From: Parvibaculum sp002684405
GTDB taxonomy: Bacteria; Pseudomonadota; Alphaproteobacteria; Parvibaculales; Parvibaculaceae
DNA length: 64,000 bases
Reading direction: 5' to 3'
NCBI GenBank assembly: GCA_965140395.1
Contig: OZ223206.1
Coordinates: 248,001 to 312,000, forward strand
Shown here: positions 8,603 through 16,321 of the stretch, piece after piece
How positions within the stretch are numbered: the stretch's first letter is position 1
Layout: each line of letters opens with the position of its first letter
The notes under the pieces: generated by a model
What the model was told of the DNA's origin: nothing
Database searches by the model: none
Seen by the model: only the letters and a program-made list of their open reading frames with translations
Position numbers and translations under genes: made by a program

Positions 8603-10114
8603 TCAGGTGTTGGCGCCTGCCAGCGAATATTCCTCGAAATCGGGCTGGCGCATCTCCCACCAGTAGCGGGCGGTGAAGCTCGACCAGTTATTGGTCACCT
8701 TGCCGTCTTCGGTCTTGTACCAGGACGAGCAGCCCGCGGCCCAGACCGTTTTCTGCATGTCGTGCTGCAGCTCGCTGTTGAACTCGGCCATGGCTTCCGG
8801 TTTCACGTCGATGTAGCGCGCATGCGAAGCCTTCACCGCTTCGATGCATTGCAGGATGTAATTCACCTGACACTCGATCATGAAGATGATCGAGTTGTGG
8901 CCGAGATTGGTGTTCGGTCCGTAGAGCATGAAGAAATTGGGGAAGCCTGCCAGCGCCACGCCGCGATGGGCCTCCGCGCCTTTCGCCCATGCGTCGTTGA
9001 GGTCGAGACCCCCACGGCCGGCGACATCCATCGGCGCGAGGAAGCGGGTCGCCTCGAAACCGGTCGCGAAAACAATGGCATCGACCTTGTGCTCGACACC
9101 GTCCTTCGTCACGACGCCTTCTTTGGTGATGCGCTCGACGCCGTGATCGTCCACATGGACATTGGGACGGGCCAGCGCGGGGAACCAGTCATTGGAAAGA
9201 AGGATGCGCTTGCAGCCTGCCGGATAGTCGGGCGTCAGCTTGCGGCGCAGGTCCGGATCGGCAATGGCGTCTTCCAATGCCTTTTTCGACGCCTTCTCGA
9301 AGAGCTTTCCGAAAAAGCTCCCTTGCGTGAAGGCGAGGAAATTGCGCTCCAGCGTCATCCAGATCAGCCAGCGCTGAAGGCGCGCCACAAAGGGGAAGGC
9401 GCGAAACAGCTTCTTTTCCCATTCCTTGTAGGGACGATCCGCCTTGGGCACGACCCAGTTGGGCGTGCGCTGGAAGATGGTCATGTCCTTCACCACCTTC
9501 GCGATCTCGGGCACGAACTGAATGGCGCTGGCGCCATTGCCGATCACGGCGACGGTCTTGCCGGTCAGGTCGTGTTCATGCTCCCAGCGCGCGGAATGGA
9601 ACCTGATCCCCTCGAAACTCTCCAGACCGGGAATATCGGGGGTGAAAGGCCGGTTGAGCTGGCCCACGCCGGAGACGACGATATTGGCGGTGACCTCTCG
9701 GCCGTCCTTCATCTCCAGGTGCCAGAGACCGGTCGCCTCGTCGAAGCGCGCCGCATGGACTTCGCTGTCGAACTGGATATGCGGGTAGAGACGATATTTG
9801 CGGGCGACATGCTCGAAATATTCCTCGATCTCGGGCTGGGCGGCGAAACGGCGGCTCCAGTCGAGTTTGGGCTCGAAAGAATAGGAATAGAGCATGGAGG
9901 GAACGTCGCAGCCGGCGCCGGGGTAAGTGTTGTCCCGCCAGGTACCGCCAACGCGGTCGGCTTTTTCATATATCGTGAAATTCGTGATGCCGGCCTGCTG
10001 CAGGCGGATCGCCATGCACAAACCGCCGGCGCCCGCTCCCAGAATAGCAACGCTCAGGCCCTCTTCCCTGACCTTGGCGGTATCGATCCCCGTTCCATCG
10101 ACCATCTGGTTCAA
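8603..10114 (-). CDS. flavin-containing monooxygenase of Baeyer-Villiger type
   Basis: A class B flavoprotein monooxygenase of about 503 residues that would use NADPH and O2 to turn ketones into esters or lactones. The FAD motif GAGAGG is near the N-terminus, the Baeyer-Villiger fingerprint FxGxxxHxxxW is present as FEGIRFHSARW, and the NADPH Rossmann motif GNGASA follows. The chosen start is TTG at 10114, 7 nt behind ggaggag; ATG at 10105 is the alternative. The gene stands alone, with its own terminator. Substrate class (cyclic, aromatic or long-chain ketone) cannot be assigned. The neighbouring P450, cupin and acyl-CoA dehydrogenases suggest a hydrocarbon or terpenoid degrading lifestyle. 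Confidence 0.9.
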   Translation of the reverse strand: MNQMVDGTGIDTAKVREEGLSVAILGAGAGGLCMAIRLQQAGITNFTIYEKADRVGGTWRDNTYPGAGCDVPSMLYSYSFEPKLDWSRRFAAQPEIEEYFEHVARKYRLYPHIQFDSEVHAARFDEATGLWHLEMKDGREVTANIVVSGVGQLNRPFTPDIPGLESFEGIRFHSARWEHEHDLTGKTVAVIGNGASAIQFVPEIAKVVKDMTIFQRTPNWVVPKADRPYKEWEKKLFRAFPFVARLQRWLIWMTLERNFLAFTQGSFFGKLFEKASKKALEDAIADPDLRRKLTPDYPAGCKRILLSNDWFPALARPNVHVDDHGVERITKEGVVTKDGVEHKVDAIVFATGFEATRFLAPMDVAGRGGLDLNDAWAKGAEAHRGVALAGFPNFFMLYGPNTNLGHNSIIFMIECQVNYILQCIEAVKASHARYIDVKPEAMAEFNSELQHDMQKTVWAAGCSSWYKTEDGKVTNNWSSFTARYWWEMRQPDFEEYSLAGANT

Positions 10115-10194
10115 CGGTTTCTCCTCCAGAAATCCGGTTGTTTTCCTCCCGCGCCGCACACAGCGGCTAGGGTGATTACCCTATTGGCTAGCAT

Positions 10195-10226
10195 AAAAAA
10201 ACTGCCCCTCGCAATGCGAGGGGCAG
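10195..10226 (-). terminator. strong Rho-independent terminator downstream of ompW
   Basis: A perfect 11-bp stem (CTGCCCCTCGC paired with its complement) at 10202-10212/10216-10226 with a 3-nt loop, followed on the minus strand by seven T (10195-10201). It is about 120 nt beyond the ompW-like stop and also shields the monooxygenase promoter. Confidence 0.9.
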
Positions 10227-10348
10227 CTGCTGCCGGCCAACCGTACAGGCGGCGGTCCGATCTCCCGTTTTCGCCCCCGTGGGGCTGCGGGTGACAGGGA
10301 CGAGAACCAGCCTCGAAGACCCGCCGTCCGCCTATACCGCGGTCGGCA

Positions 10349-11017
10349 TCAGAAGCGGTAGCCGACGCCTACACCGACGATCCACGGATCGAGGTTCACA
10401 TTGGCGGTGACCGCACCGCCATTGATCTTCACGTCAGTGTCGAGCCAGAGCTTCTTCACGTCGAGGTTGAGCGACCAGTTGTCGTCCAGCGCGTAGTCGA
10501 CACCGGCCTGCAGCGCATAGCCGAGGCTGTTTTCGTAGTCGATCGAGGTGATCGAAGACCCTGCATCCTCATTGTAGAAGATGGTGTAGTTGAGGCCCGC
10601 GCCGACATAGGGGCTCAGACGCTCTTTCGGCATGAAGTGATACTGAACGGTCAGGGTCGGCGGCAGCAGGTTGACCTTACCCAGATCGAGCTGGGTACCG
10701 CCGATATTCCACTTCACATCGTGACGGGTCGTCGCGGCGATCAGTTCCAGCGCGACGTTGTCGGTGATGAAGTAGGTGAAATCGAGTTCCGGCACATATT
10801 CGTTCGAGACATCGGGTTCGCCCGGGATGGAGGCGCTGTCCGCATTGTCGCGCGGGATGACGCCGATGGCGCGTGCACGGACGACGAAGTCACCCGCAGA
10901 CTTGCCCTTAAACCCGTCAGCCGCCTGAGCCGCCGGTGCAGCGGCGACCATGCCCGCTGCCAGCACCACGCCCAGCGCGATCTTGCCGAGTGCGGAATAT
11001 TTCATGTTGCCCTTCAT
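10349..11017 (-). CDS. ompW: OmpW family outer membrane protein
   Basis: A 222-residue precursor with a clear signal peptide (cleavage after AQA near residue 32) and an eight-stranded beta-barrel pattern ending in the C-terminal phenylalanine (GVGYRF) needed for Bam recognition. The DNVALELIAATTRHDV and PTLTVQYHFMP segments are typical of OmpW/AlkL proteins. In other bacteria OmpW/AlkL barrels let hydrophobic compounds cross the outer membrane, which fits the degradative gene content here. aaggagaagaaa precedes the ATG. It is monocistronic, with a strong terminator downstream. Confidence 0.93.
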   Translation of the reverse strand: MKGNMKYSALGKIALGVVLAAGMVAAAPAAQAADGFKGKSAGDFVVRARAIGVIPRDNADSASIPGEPDVSNEYVPELDFTYFITDNVALELIAATTRHDVKWNIGGTQLDLGKVNLLPPTLTVQYHFMPKERLSPYVGAGLNYTIFYNEDAGSSITSIDYENSLGYALQAGVDYALDDNWSLNLDVKKLWLDTDVKINGGAVTANVNLDPWIVGVGVGYRF

Positions 11018-11195
11018 TTTCTTCTCCTTGAGACGGCACCGGAAATCGGTTTTCAGCCCCGCCGGTGCATTGCAATTCGTTCGGACACATCATCCGCCAA
11101 AGCCCATAAAAATTTAGTGGTCATTTGGTCGCAGTGGCATGGCGAGGTGTCGCACCCCTAGGTAAAGGAACCGGCGCACGAAGCATTGTCAGAGA

Positions 11196-12623
11196 TCAAA
11201 TCAGGCCGCGGCTCTGGCGAAGAATGTACATATAGGTGCGGATCTGCTGCACATAGTGAAGGGCCTGACGGCCCCGGCCTCTTCCATGGCGGAGTTTTGC
11301 GTAGATCTCCGGCCTCTGGAGCAAAGGCAGGACCTGGCGAAGGTCCGTCCACGAATCAGGATCGAGACCACGGCGAGCGGCCAGAATGCGCGCATCCAGC
11401 AGATGGCCGAACCCCATATTATAGGCCGCCAGCGCCATCCAGACGCGGCTGTCGCCCTCGATCCCGTCCGGCAGCCTTTCCTTGATGCTGGCGAGATATT
11501 TCGCGCCGCCTTCCAGACTTTCCAATAGATTGAGACGATCTTCCACGCCGAGTTCCCTGGCGGTCGGCAAGGTCAGCATCATGAAACCGCGCACGCCTGT
11601 GGGGCTGCGGGCTTTCGGGTTCCAGTGCGATTCCTGCCATGAAATCGCGGCCAGCAACTCCCAGGGCAAACCGCTCCCGGCCGCCGCCCGGCGAATCGCC
11701 TTCTCGTATTCCGGCAGCACATCCTCGATGGCACGGCGGAAGCTCCGGATGTCGACATAGTCGAAGAGCGAGAGGAAGCCGTGATAGCGGCGCTCCAGGC
11801 GCGCGATGAGCCCGGACTTCTCCGACTGGGCGAACCATTCCGACAATTTGCCGTCCAGCTCCTCTTCCCCCTTCGGAAAAGCCCACCCGACCGGTTCGTC
11901 CTTTGACAGATAAAACGCTCTCCGGAGTTCGATCCTGTAGGGCTGGGTGACCTTGAAGGTGATGCTGTTGGCGACGGTGCAATCCGCCTCCCCGTCCGCC
12001 ACACGCGTGAGGAGCTCATCGGGCGATGCATTCTCGATGCTCACATCGATCTCTTCCGACGCCTCGGCCTTCTTTGCAAACAGTTCCGCGCCATAGGTTC
12101 CCGCAGCCAGCAATATGCGACGCCCTTCCAGATCCTTCATCGACCGGATCCGGCCCGCGGGGCGGCGGCACGCGACGAGCTGGCGCACGGTTTCATAGGG
12201 TTGCGTGAAGGCGAAGCGCTCGCGCCGCGCCTCCGTGGCGACGATGCCGGCGGCCGCGATATGACCGGCATTGTCCGCCAGCGCGTCGAGCAGTTCCGGC
12301 TCGGTGTTGTAGACGCGGAAGTCGACCTCGACACCGAGGTCCTCTGCGAAGTCCCTTGCCAGCGCATATTCGAAGCCGGTCGGGCCGTCGCTGCCTTCAT
12401 AATAAAGCGCGGGCGAAACGCGGGTGAGGACGACAAGCCGTCCGTCGGACAGAATGCCCTCCAGACCCGGCGTGACCGGCGGCACATAGACCTGCCGGAT
12501 AATCGAAAGTGCAATGCCGAAAACGATCACGCCTGCCACGGGGAAATAGGGTCCATAGCCCGCCGGCGTCGCCGGAAGACGCGCCCTGAGCCACACGCCC
12601 ATGGCGTGCAGATGCGCGCGCAT
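11196..12623 (-). CDS. mltF: MltF-like membrane-bound lytic murein transglycosylase
   Basis: A two-domain envelope protein of about 475 residues. After a membrane segment (about residues 26-46) comes a periplasmic solute-binding-protein-3-like domain (ILSDGRLVVLTRVSPALYYEG through the FTQPYETVRQLVA region) and then an SLT lysozyme-like domain with the catalytic Glu in SWQESHWNP, the GFMMLTLPTA motif and AAYNMGFGH. It cleaves the MurNAc-GlcNAc bond in peptidoglycan; the N-terminal domain regulates activity in MltF. The start at 12623 is uncertain; a longer frame to 12731 would run through the terminator of the upstream gene and is rejected. Usual MltF length is about 450-520. Confidence 0.87.
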   Translation of the reverse strand: MRAHLHAMGVWLRARLPATPAGYGPYFPVAGVIVFGIALSIIRQVYVPPVTPGLEGILSDGRLVVLTRVSPALYYEGSDGPTGFEYALARDFAEDLGVEVDFRVYNTEPELLDALADNAGHIAAAGIVATEARRERFAFTQPYETVRQLVACRRPAGRIRSMKDLEGRRILLAAGTYGAELFAKKAEASEEIDVSIENASPDELLTRVADGEADCTVANSITFKVTQPYRIELRRAFYLSKDEPVGWAFPKGEEELDGKLSEWFAQSEKSGLIARLERRYHGFLSLFDYVDIRSFRRAIEDVLPEYEKAIRRAAAGSGLPWELLAAISWQESHWNPKARSPTGVRGFMMLTLPTARELGVEDRLNLLESLEGGAKYLASIKERLPDGIEGDSRVWMALAAYNMGFGHLLDARILAARRGLDPDSWTDLRQVLPLLQRPEIYAKLRHGRGRGRQALHYVQQIRTYMYILRQSRGLI

Positions 12624-12729
12624 CCATAAAACTGCCGATTTCAGCGCCGCTTTCAAACCCTGCCCCGGACGTTGGATCCGGGAGCGAGCATAACACAGCC
12701 TTGCGGAGGCGGCTAAAGACGGGAAACGC

Positions 12730-12758
12730 AAAAAGGGGCCCGGAAACCGGACCCCTTT
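12730..12758 (-). terminator. Rho-independent terminator after the first acyl-CoA dehydrogenase pair
   Basis: A 12-bp stem with one mismatch (12732-12743 with 12747-12758), 3-nt loop, followed on the minus strand by a T-rich run. It lies 24 nt beyond the stop of the acyl-CoA dehydrogenase gene and before the mltF-like gene. Confidence 0.85.
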
Positions 12759-12782
12759 GCAAAGGCAGGAAAGTTTCCTGTC

Positions 12783-14012
12783 TTATTTTCCCTTGGGCAG
12801 TTCGTTGAACGCCTTGTCCTTGTCCACACGCACATCCTGCGGCAGACCCAGCACGCGCTCGGCCACGATGTTGCGCAGGATTTCATCCGTACCGCCGGCG
12901 ATGCGGTAACCCGCCGCGCCGAACCACTGCTCGGTATAGGCGCCATCCAGCGGCGAGACGTTGCGGTCGCGGATGATGCCGCCCTGGTCCTGCAGGTCCA
13001 TGCCGAAGGAGCCGAGGTCCTGCATCTTCTTGGCCGCCACGATCTTGCTGATCGAGGATTCCGGACCCGGCGTCTCACCCTTGGAGAGTGCCGTCAGCGT
13101 GCGGAAACGGGTGAATTTGAGGCCCTGCGCCTGCACATACCAATCGGCGATGCGCTCGCGCACGGCGCCATTGTTGATGGCCGGACCGTCCGCGATATCG
13201 ACATCGCGGGCAAGGCGGATGAGATCGTCCACATCCGCATTGCCCTGACTGCCGCCCACGGCGAGACGCTCGTTCATCAGCGTGGTCAGCGCGACCTTCC
13301 AGCCGTCGCCTTCCTTGCCGAGACGCTGATCGTCCTTCACGCGCAGATCGGTGAAGAAGACCTCGTTGAAGCCGCTTTCGCCCGACATCTGCCGGATCGG
13401 ACGTACTTCCACGGCCGGATCCTTCATGTCGATCCAGAACATGGTGAGGCCCTTATGCTTGGGCACGTTCGGGTCGGTACGGGTCAGCAGGATGCCGTAG
13501 TCGCAGAACTGAGCGCCGGAGGTCCAGACCTTCTGGCCGTTGATGACCCATTCGTCGCCGTCCTTCTCTGCGCGGGTGCGCAAGCCCGCGACGTCCGACC
13601 CGCCCGCAGGTTCGGAGAAGAGCTGACACCAGATCTCCTCGCCGCGAATGGCGGGCTTCACGAAGCGCTTCTTGTGCTCGTCCGAGCCCCAGGCCATGAC
13701 GGTCGGAATGCACATGCCGAGGCCGATCGCGAAGATCGATCCGGGCACGTCGTATTTCGACTCTTCCTGCCCGTAGATCACGCTGTGGATGGGAGAAGCG
13801 CCGGCGCCGCCCCATTCCTTGGGCCAGGTAAGCGCGGCATAGCCAGCATCGGCCTTCTTGGCCTGCCATTCCTTGTTGCGCTTGACGACCTGATCCTGCG
13901 TGCGGTCGACGTTTGTGTTCTTGGCTTCAGACTTCAGTGTCGCATTCTTGCTCAGCCACTCGCGAACCTCTGCGCGGAATTTGGCTTCTTCCGGTGTGTC
14001 GTTGAAATCCAT
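12783..14012 (-). CDS. acyl-CoA dehydrogenase, long (catalytic) subunit of a pair
   Basis: A 409-residue FAD-dependent acyl-CoA dehydrogenase. The FAD/substrate strand QLFSEPAGGSDVAGLRTRA (130-147) and WTSGAQF are visible. A glutamate sits at Glu248 in LMNERLAVGG, the helix-G position used as catalytic base in isovaleryl-CoA and mycobacterial steroid side-chain dehydrogenases, while the C-terminal YEG base of medium-chain enzymes is replaced by IAGGTDEIL. It follows the shorter paralogue by 39 nt. In actinobacterial heteromeric enzymes (FadE26-FadE27 type) such a long/short pair forms an alpha2beta2 enzyme; that arrangement is inferred here. The operon ends at a terminator just downstream. 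Confidence 0.92.
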   Translation of the reverse strand: MDFNDTPEEAKFRAEVREWLSKNATLKSEAKNTNVDRTQDQVVKRNKEWQAKKADAGYAALTWPKEWGGAGASPIHSVIYGQEESKYDVPGSIFAIGLGMCIPTVMAWGSDEHKKRFVKPAIRGEEIWCQLFSEPAGGSDVAGLRTRAEKDGDEWVINGQKVWTSGAQFCDYGILLTRTDPNVPKHKGLTMFWIDMKDPAVEVRPIRQMSGESGFNEVFFTDLRVKDDQRLGKEGDGWKVALTTLMNERLAVGGSQGNADVDDLIRLARDVDIADGPAINNGAVRERIADWYVQAQGLKFTRFRTLTALSKGETPGPESSISKIVAAKKMQDLGSFGMDLQDQGGIIRDRNVSPLDGAYTEQWFGAAGYRIAGGTDEILRNIVAERVLGLPQDVRVDKDKAFNELPKGK

Positions 14013-14051
14013 AACGTTACTTCCCTTTGCCGAATTCTGTTTTTGGTTCGC

Positions 14052-15176
14052 TCAGGCTGCGTTCTTCGCTTCGAGGCGCGAGACGAGCTTCTCTTTCCAC
14101 TGGGGCGTTGCCCCCACGGAGAGAGCCAGCAGCTTGGCGCGGCGGTAGTGGAACTGACAGTTCGACTCCCATGTGTAGCCAATGCCGCCATGGGTCTGGA
14201 TGTTCTCCTGAGCCGCGAAGACATAGGCGTCATTGCCCGCGATGCGCGAGGCGGCGGCGGCTTCGGTGAGTTCCGAGCCTTCGTCGTTCAGCATCATGGC
14301 GCCGTAATAGGCGTTGGACTTGGCCAGTTCTTTCTTCACATACATATCGGCGAGCTTGTGCTTGATCGCCTGGTAGGAGCCGATCTGGCGGCCGAAGGCG
14401 TAGCGCTCCAGCGCATATTCCTTCGCCATTTCCAGCGAGGCCTCGGCACCGCCCACCTGCTCGAAGGCGAAAAGCACGGCCGCGCCGTCCAGCACACGCT
14501 GCAGCTGCGACCAGCCCTGACCGGCCGGGCCCATCAGTTCGGCAGGTGCATCCTTGAAGGTGAGCTGCGCATGGGGACGCGTCGGGTCGATGGTGCGAAG
14601 CGCTTCCGCCGTGACACCGCCGCCCTTGAGGTCCACCAGCGCGAGAGAGATCGCGCCCTCGCCGCTGCCGCCGGAATTGACGACCACGACCGCGACATCG
14701 GCCGCTTCGCCATCGGCAACCGGCTGCTTCACGCCATTGACCTTGCCATTGGCGAAGGAGGTTTCGATGTTGCGCGGGTTGGCGGCCTTCAGGCCCTCGC
14801 CCATGGCGAGCGTGCCGACGGCCTCGCCGCTGGCGAGTTTCGGCAGCCATTTCTGCTTCTGCTCTTCCGTGCCGAAGAGCTTGATCGCTTCCGCGGCAAG
14901 ATAGATGGAGGAAGAGAACGGCACCGGCGCCGCGGAACGGCCCAGTTCCTCGGCGATCACGCAAAGTTCCAGCGCGCCGAGGCCGAGACCGCCATAGGCT
15001 TCCGGAATGGCGGTACCGGTCAGGCCCATGTCCACGAGGCCCTTCCAGACGCCGGCATCATAGGCGTCCTTGCCGTCCAGATGCTTGCGCACGACGTCAT
15101 AGCCGCATTTGTCGCTCAGGAACTTGCGTACCTGCTCCTTGAGCATCTTCTGGTCGTCGGAAAAATCGAAATTCAT
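14052..15176 (-). CDS. acyl-CoA dehydrogenase, short (probably non-catalytic) subunit of a pair
   Basis: A 374-residue acyl-CoA dehydrogenase fold, first gene of the pair. It keeps the N-terminal helical domain, the weakly conserved middle barrel and the C-terminal four-helix bundle (ALERYAFGRQIGSYQAIKHKLADMYV; THGGIGYTWE). At the helix-G position where its partner has the catalytic glutamate it reads QRVLDGAAVLFAFE, with no equivalent Glu, and the SEPxxGSD motif of the middle domain is degenerate (TLAMGEGLKAANP). This pattern suggests a partner subunit that helps bind FAD rather than catalyse. The substrate is probably a bulky or branched acyl-CoA, an inference from the architecture. Confidence 0.9.
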   Translation of the reverse strand: MNFDFSDDQKMLKEQVRKFLSDKCGYDVVRKHLDGKDAYDAGVWKGLVDMGLTGTAIPEAYGGLGLGALELCVIAEELGRSAAPVPFSSSIYLAAEAIKLFGTEEQKQKWLPKLASGEAVGTLAMGEGLKAANPRNIETSFANGKVNGVKQPVADGEAADVAVVVVNSGGSGEGAISLALVDLKGGGVTAEALRTIDPTRPHAQLTFKDAPAELMGPAGQGWSQLQRVLDGAAVLFAFEQVGGAEASLEMAKEYALERYAFGRQIGSYQAIKHKLADMYVKKELAKSNAYYGAMMLNDEGSELTEAAAASRIAGNDAYVFAAQENIQTHGGIGYTWESNCQFHYRRAKLLALSVGATPQWKEKLVSRLEAKNAA

Positions 15177-15529
15177 AGTACCTCCCGCAAGGCCGGTAGC
15201 GGCGGCGCATTGTCCCTGCCCGCCGGATCCGGCTCTTTCATGACTTTCCAGTCCGGAAAAATGGTCTTGTCGCCCATCCCGGCAAGTGCCGGGACGATCC
15301 GTTTGGCGGGCATTGTTCCCGGATTTCCGCCGTCTGAAAAGGCCCGCTTATTTTACGTCGCGTCGGGCTTGAGCCAAGGCGGGGGGCGGGAAACGAACCA
15401 CCTCCGAAACCGCAAGACTCTGCGCTTCCCCATGGCAAAATCGTCATTCGCCTTAACAGGCTGCTAACCGGCCATGACGCAGGATGCGGGGTAGAGACGG
15501 GTCTGTCTAAAAGGCAAAGGATTTGCGGG
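15177..15529. other. 353-nt intergenic region between divergent genes
   Basis: It must hold promoters for the acyl-CoA dehydrogenase pair (minus) and the conserved unknown gene (plus). Visible elements are a small palindrome at 15277-15294 and a near-CtrA sequence TTAA-N7-CTAAC at 15453-15468, about 60 nt before the plus-strand start. No credible reading frame was found. Confidence 0.6.
15277..15294. repeat. short palindrome (TCCCGGC-N4-GCCGGGA)
   Basis: Seven-bp arms with a 4-nt loop, in the context CATCCCGGC..GTGCCGGG. A very similar core occurs at 56668-56684, and the larger palindromic element at 51698-51783 has the same style, so it may be a member of a dispersed intergenic family. Confidence 0.5.
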
Positions 15530-16114
15530 ATGGCCAAGGCACAATTTCATAAGAACCAGCGCGTTTATGTCCGGCCGGTGGGCACCTGGGCGGTGATCGA
15601 GCGGCTGGTGCCGCAATGGGTCAAGGACATGGATGAGCCGTTGCGCATCAATTACGATGTCGGCCTTGGCCGCGAGTTCCGGGCCAATGAGCTCGAAACG
15701 GAAGAAACCGAGGCCCTCACCCATCTCGATCCCAATATGGAAGAGTGGCATGTACAGCGCGTGCCCAATAAATGGCGCTCGGACTCGGAATCTGCCAACC
15801 ACCCCGTCCCCGGCACCCATCCCGTCATCGTGACGGGCGGCCATGAAGGCGGAGGCTGGCGCGTGCCCGGCATCGAATACGACCTCTATCCGGATCGCTG
15901 CGAGATGCAGGCGCGGATCATGGCGGCGAGCCCGCAATTCATGGTGCTGCTGCAGCACCTGATCGAAGTGGCGCGCAACAATCCGGAAAACCTGCCCGAC
16001 GATGTGATGGATATCGCCAATGACGCCGCCGCGACACTGGCCAAGGTGCTGCGCCAGGGCGTGGCGGAGGAAGAAGGCGGCGCGGGCCAGCCCGCATCGA
16101 GCCGCCCCTCCTAA
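15530..16114 (+). CDS. conserved hypothetical protein
   Basis: A 194-residue soluble protein without signal peptide or membrane segments. It begins with a compact beta-rich part (FHKNQRVYVRPVGTWAVIERLVPQWVKDMDEP) that reads like a small nucleic-acid- or protein-binding barrel, has a tryptophan-rich middle (EEWHVQRVPNKWRSD; GGWRVPGIEYDLYPDR), and ends in a helical region and a low-complexity tail. I recognise the type as a protein kept in alphaproteobacteria but know no function. The ribosome binding site (gcggg) is weak. It is monocistronic, preceded by a possible CtrA half-type site. Confidence 0.75.
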   Translation: MAKAQFHKNQRVYVRPVGTWAVIERLVPQWVKDMDEPLRINYDVGLGREFRANELETEETEALTHLDPNMEEWHVQRVPNKWRSDSESANHPVPGTHPVIVTGGHEGGGWRVPGIEYDLYPDRCEMQARIMAASPQFMVLLQHLIEVARNNPENLPDDVMDIANDAAATLAKVLRQGVAEEEGGAGQPASSRPS

Positions 16115-16321
16115 AGACCTCGAAGGGCCCCCGAGACGGAAAATCCCGGTCGGGCTCTTCAATTCCGCCCCAATTCCGCCACGCGAATTGCGGAACCTTT
16201 CCCGAACGATTATCTCCTGTCCACGGGCCGACGCACGAGGTCTATGGAGCTGCGGCTTGCCGCCGGTCCTCCCCTTGTCCGTCCGCGGCCCGATTGCCCC
16301 CCCGGTTTCGAGTGATCATCT

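Noticed and set aside
12624..12731. Longer mltF-like start at 12731
   Set aside because: The start codon lies inside the terminator stem of the upstream acyl-CoA dehydrogenase gene.
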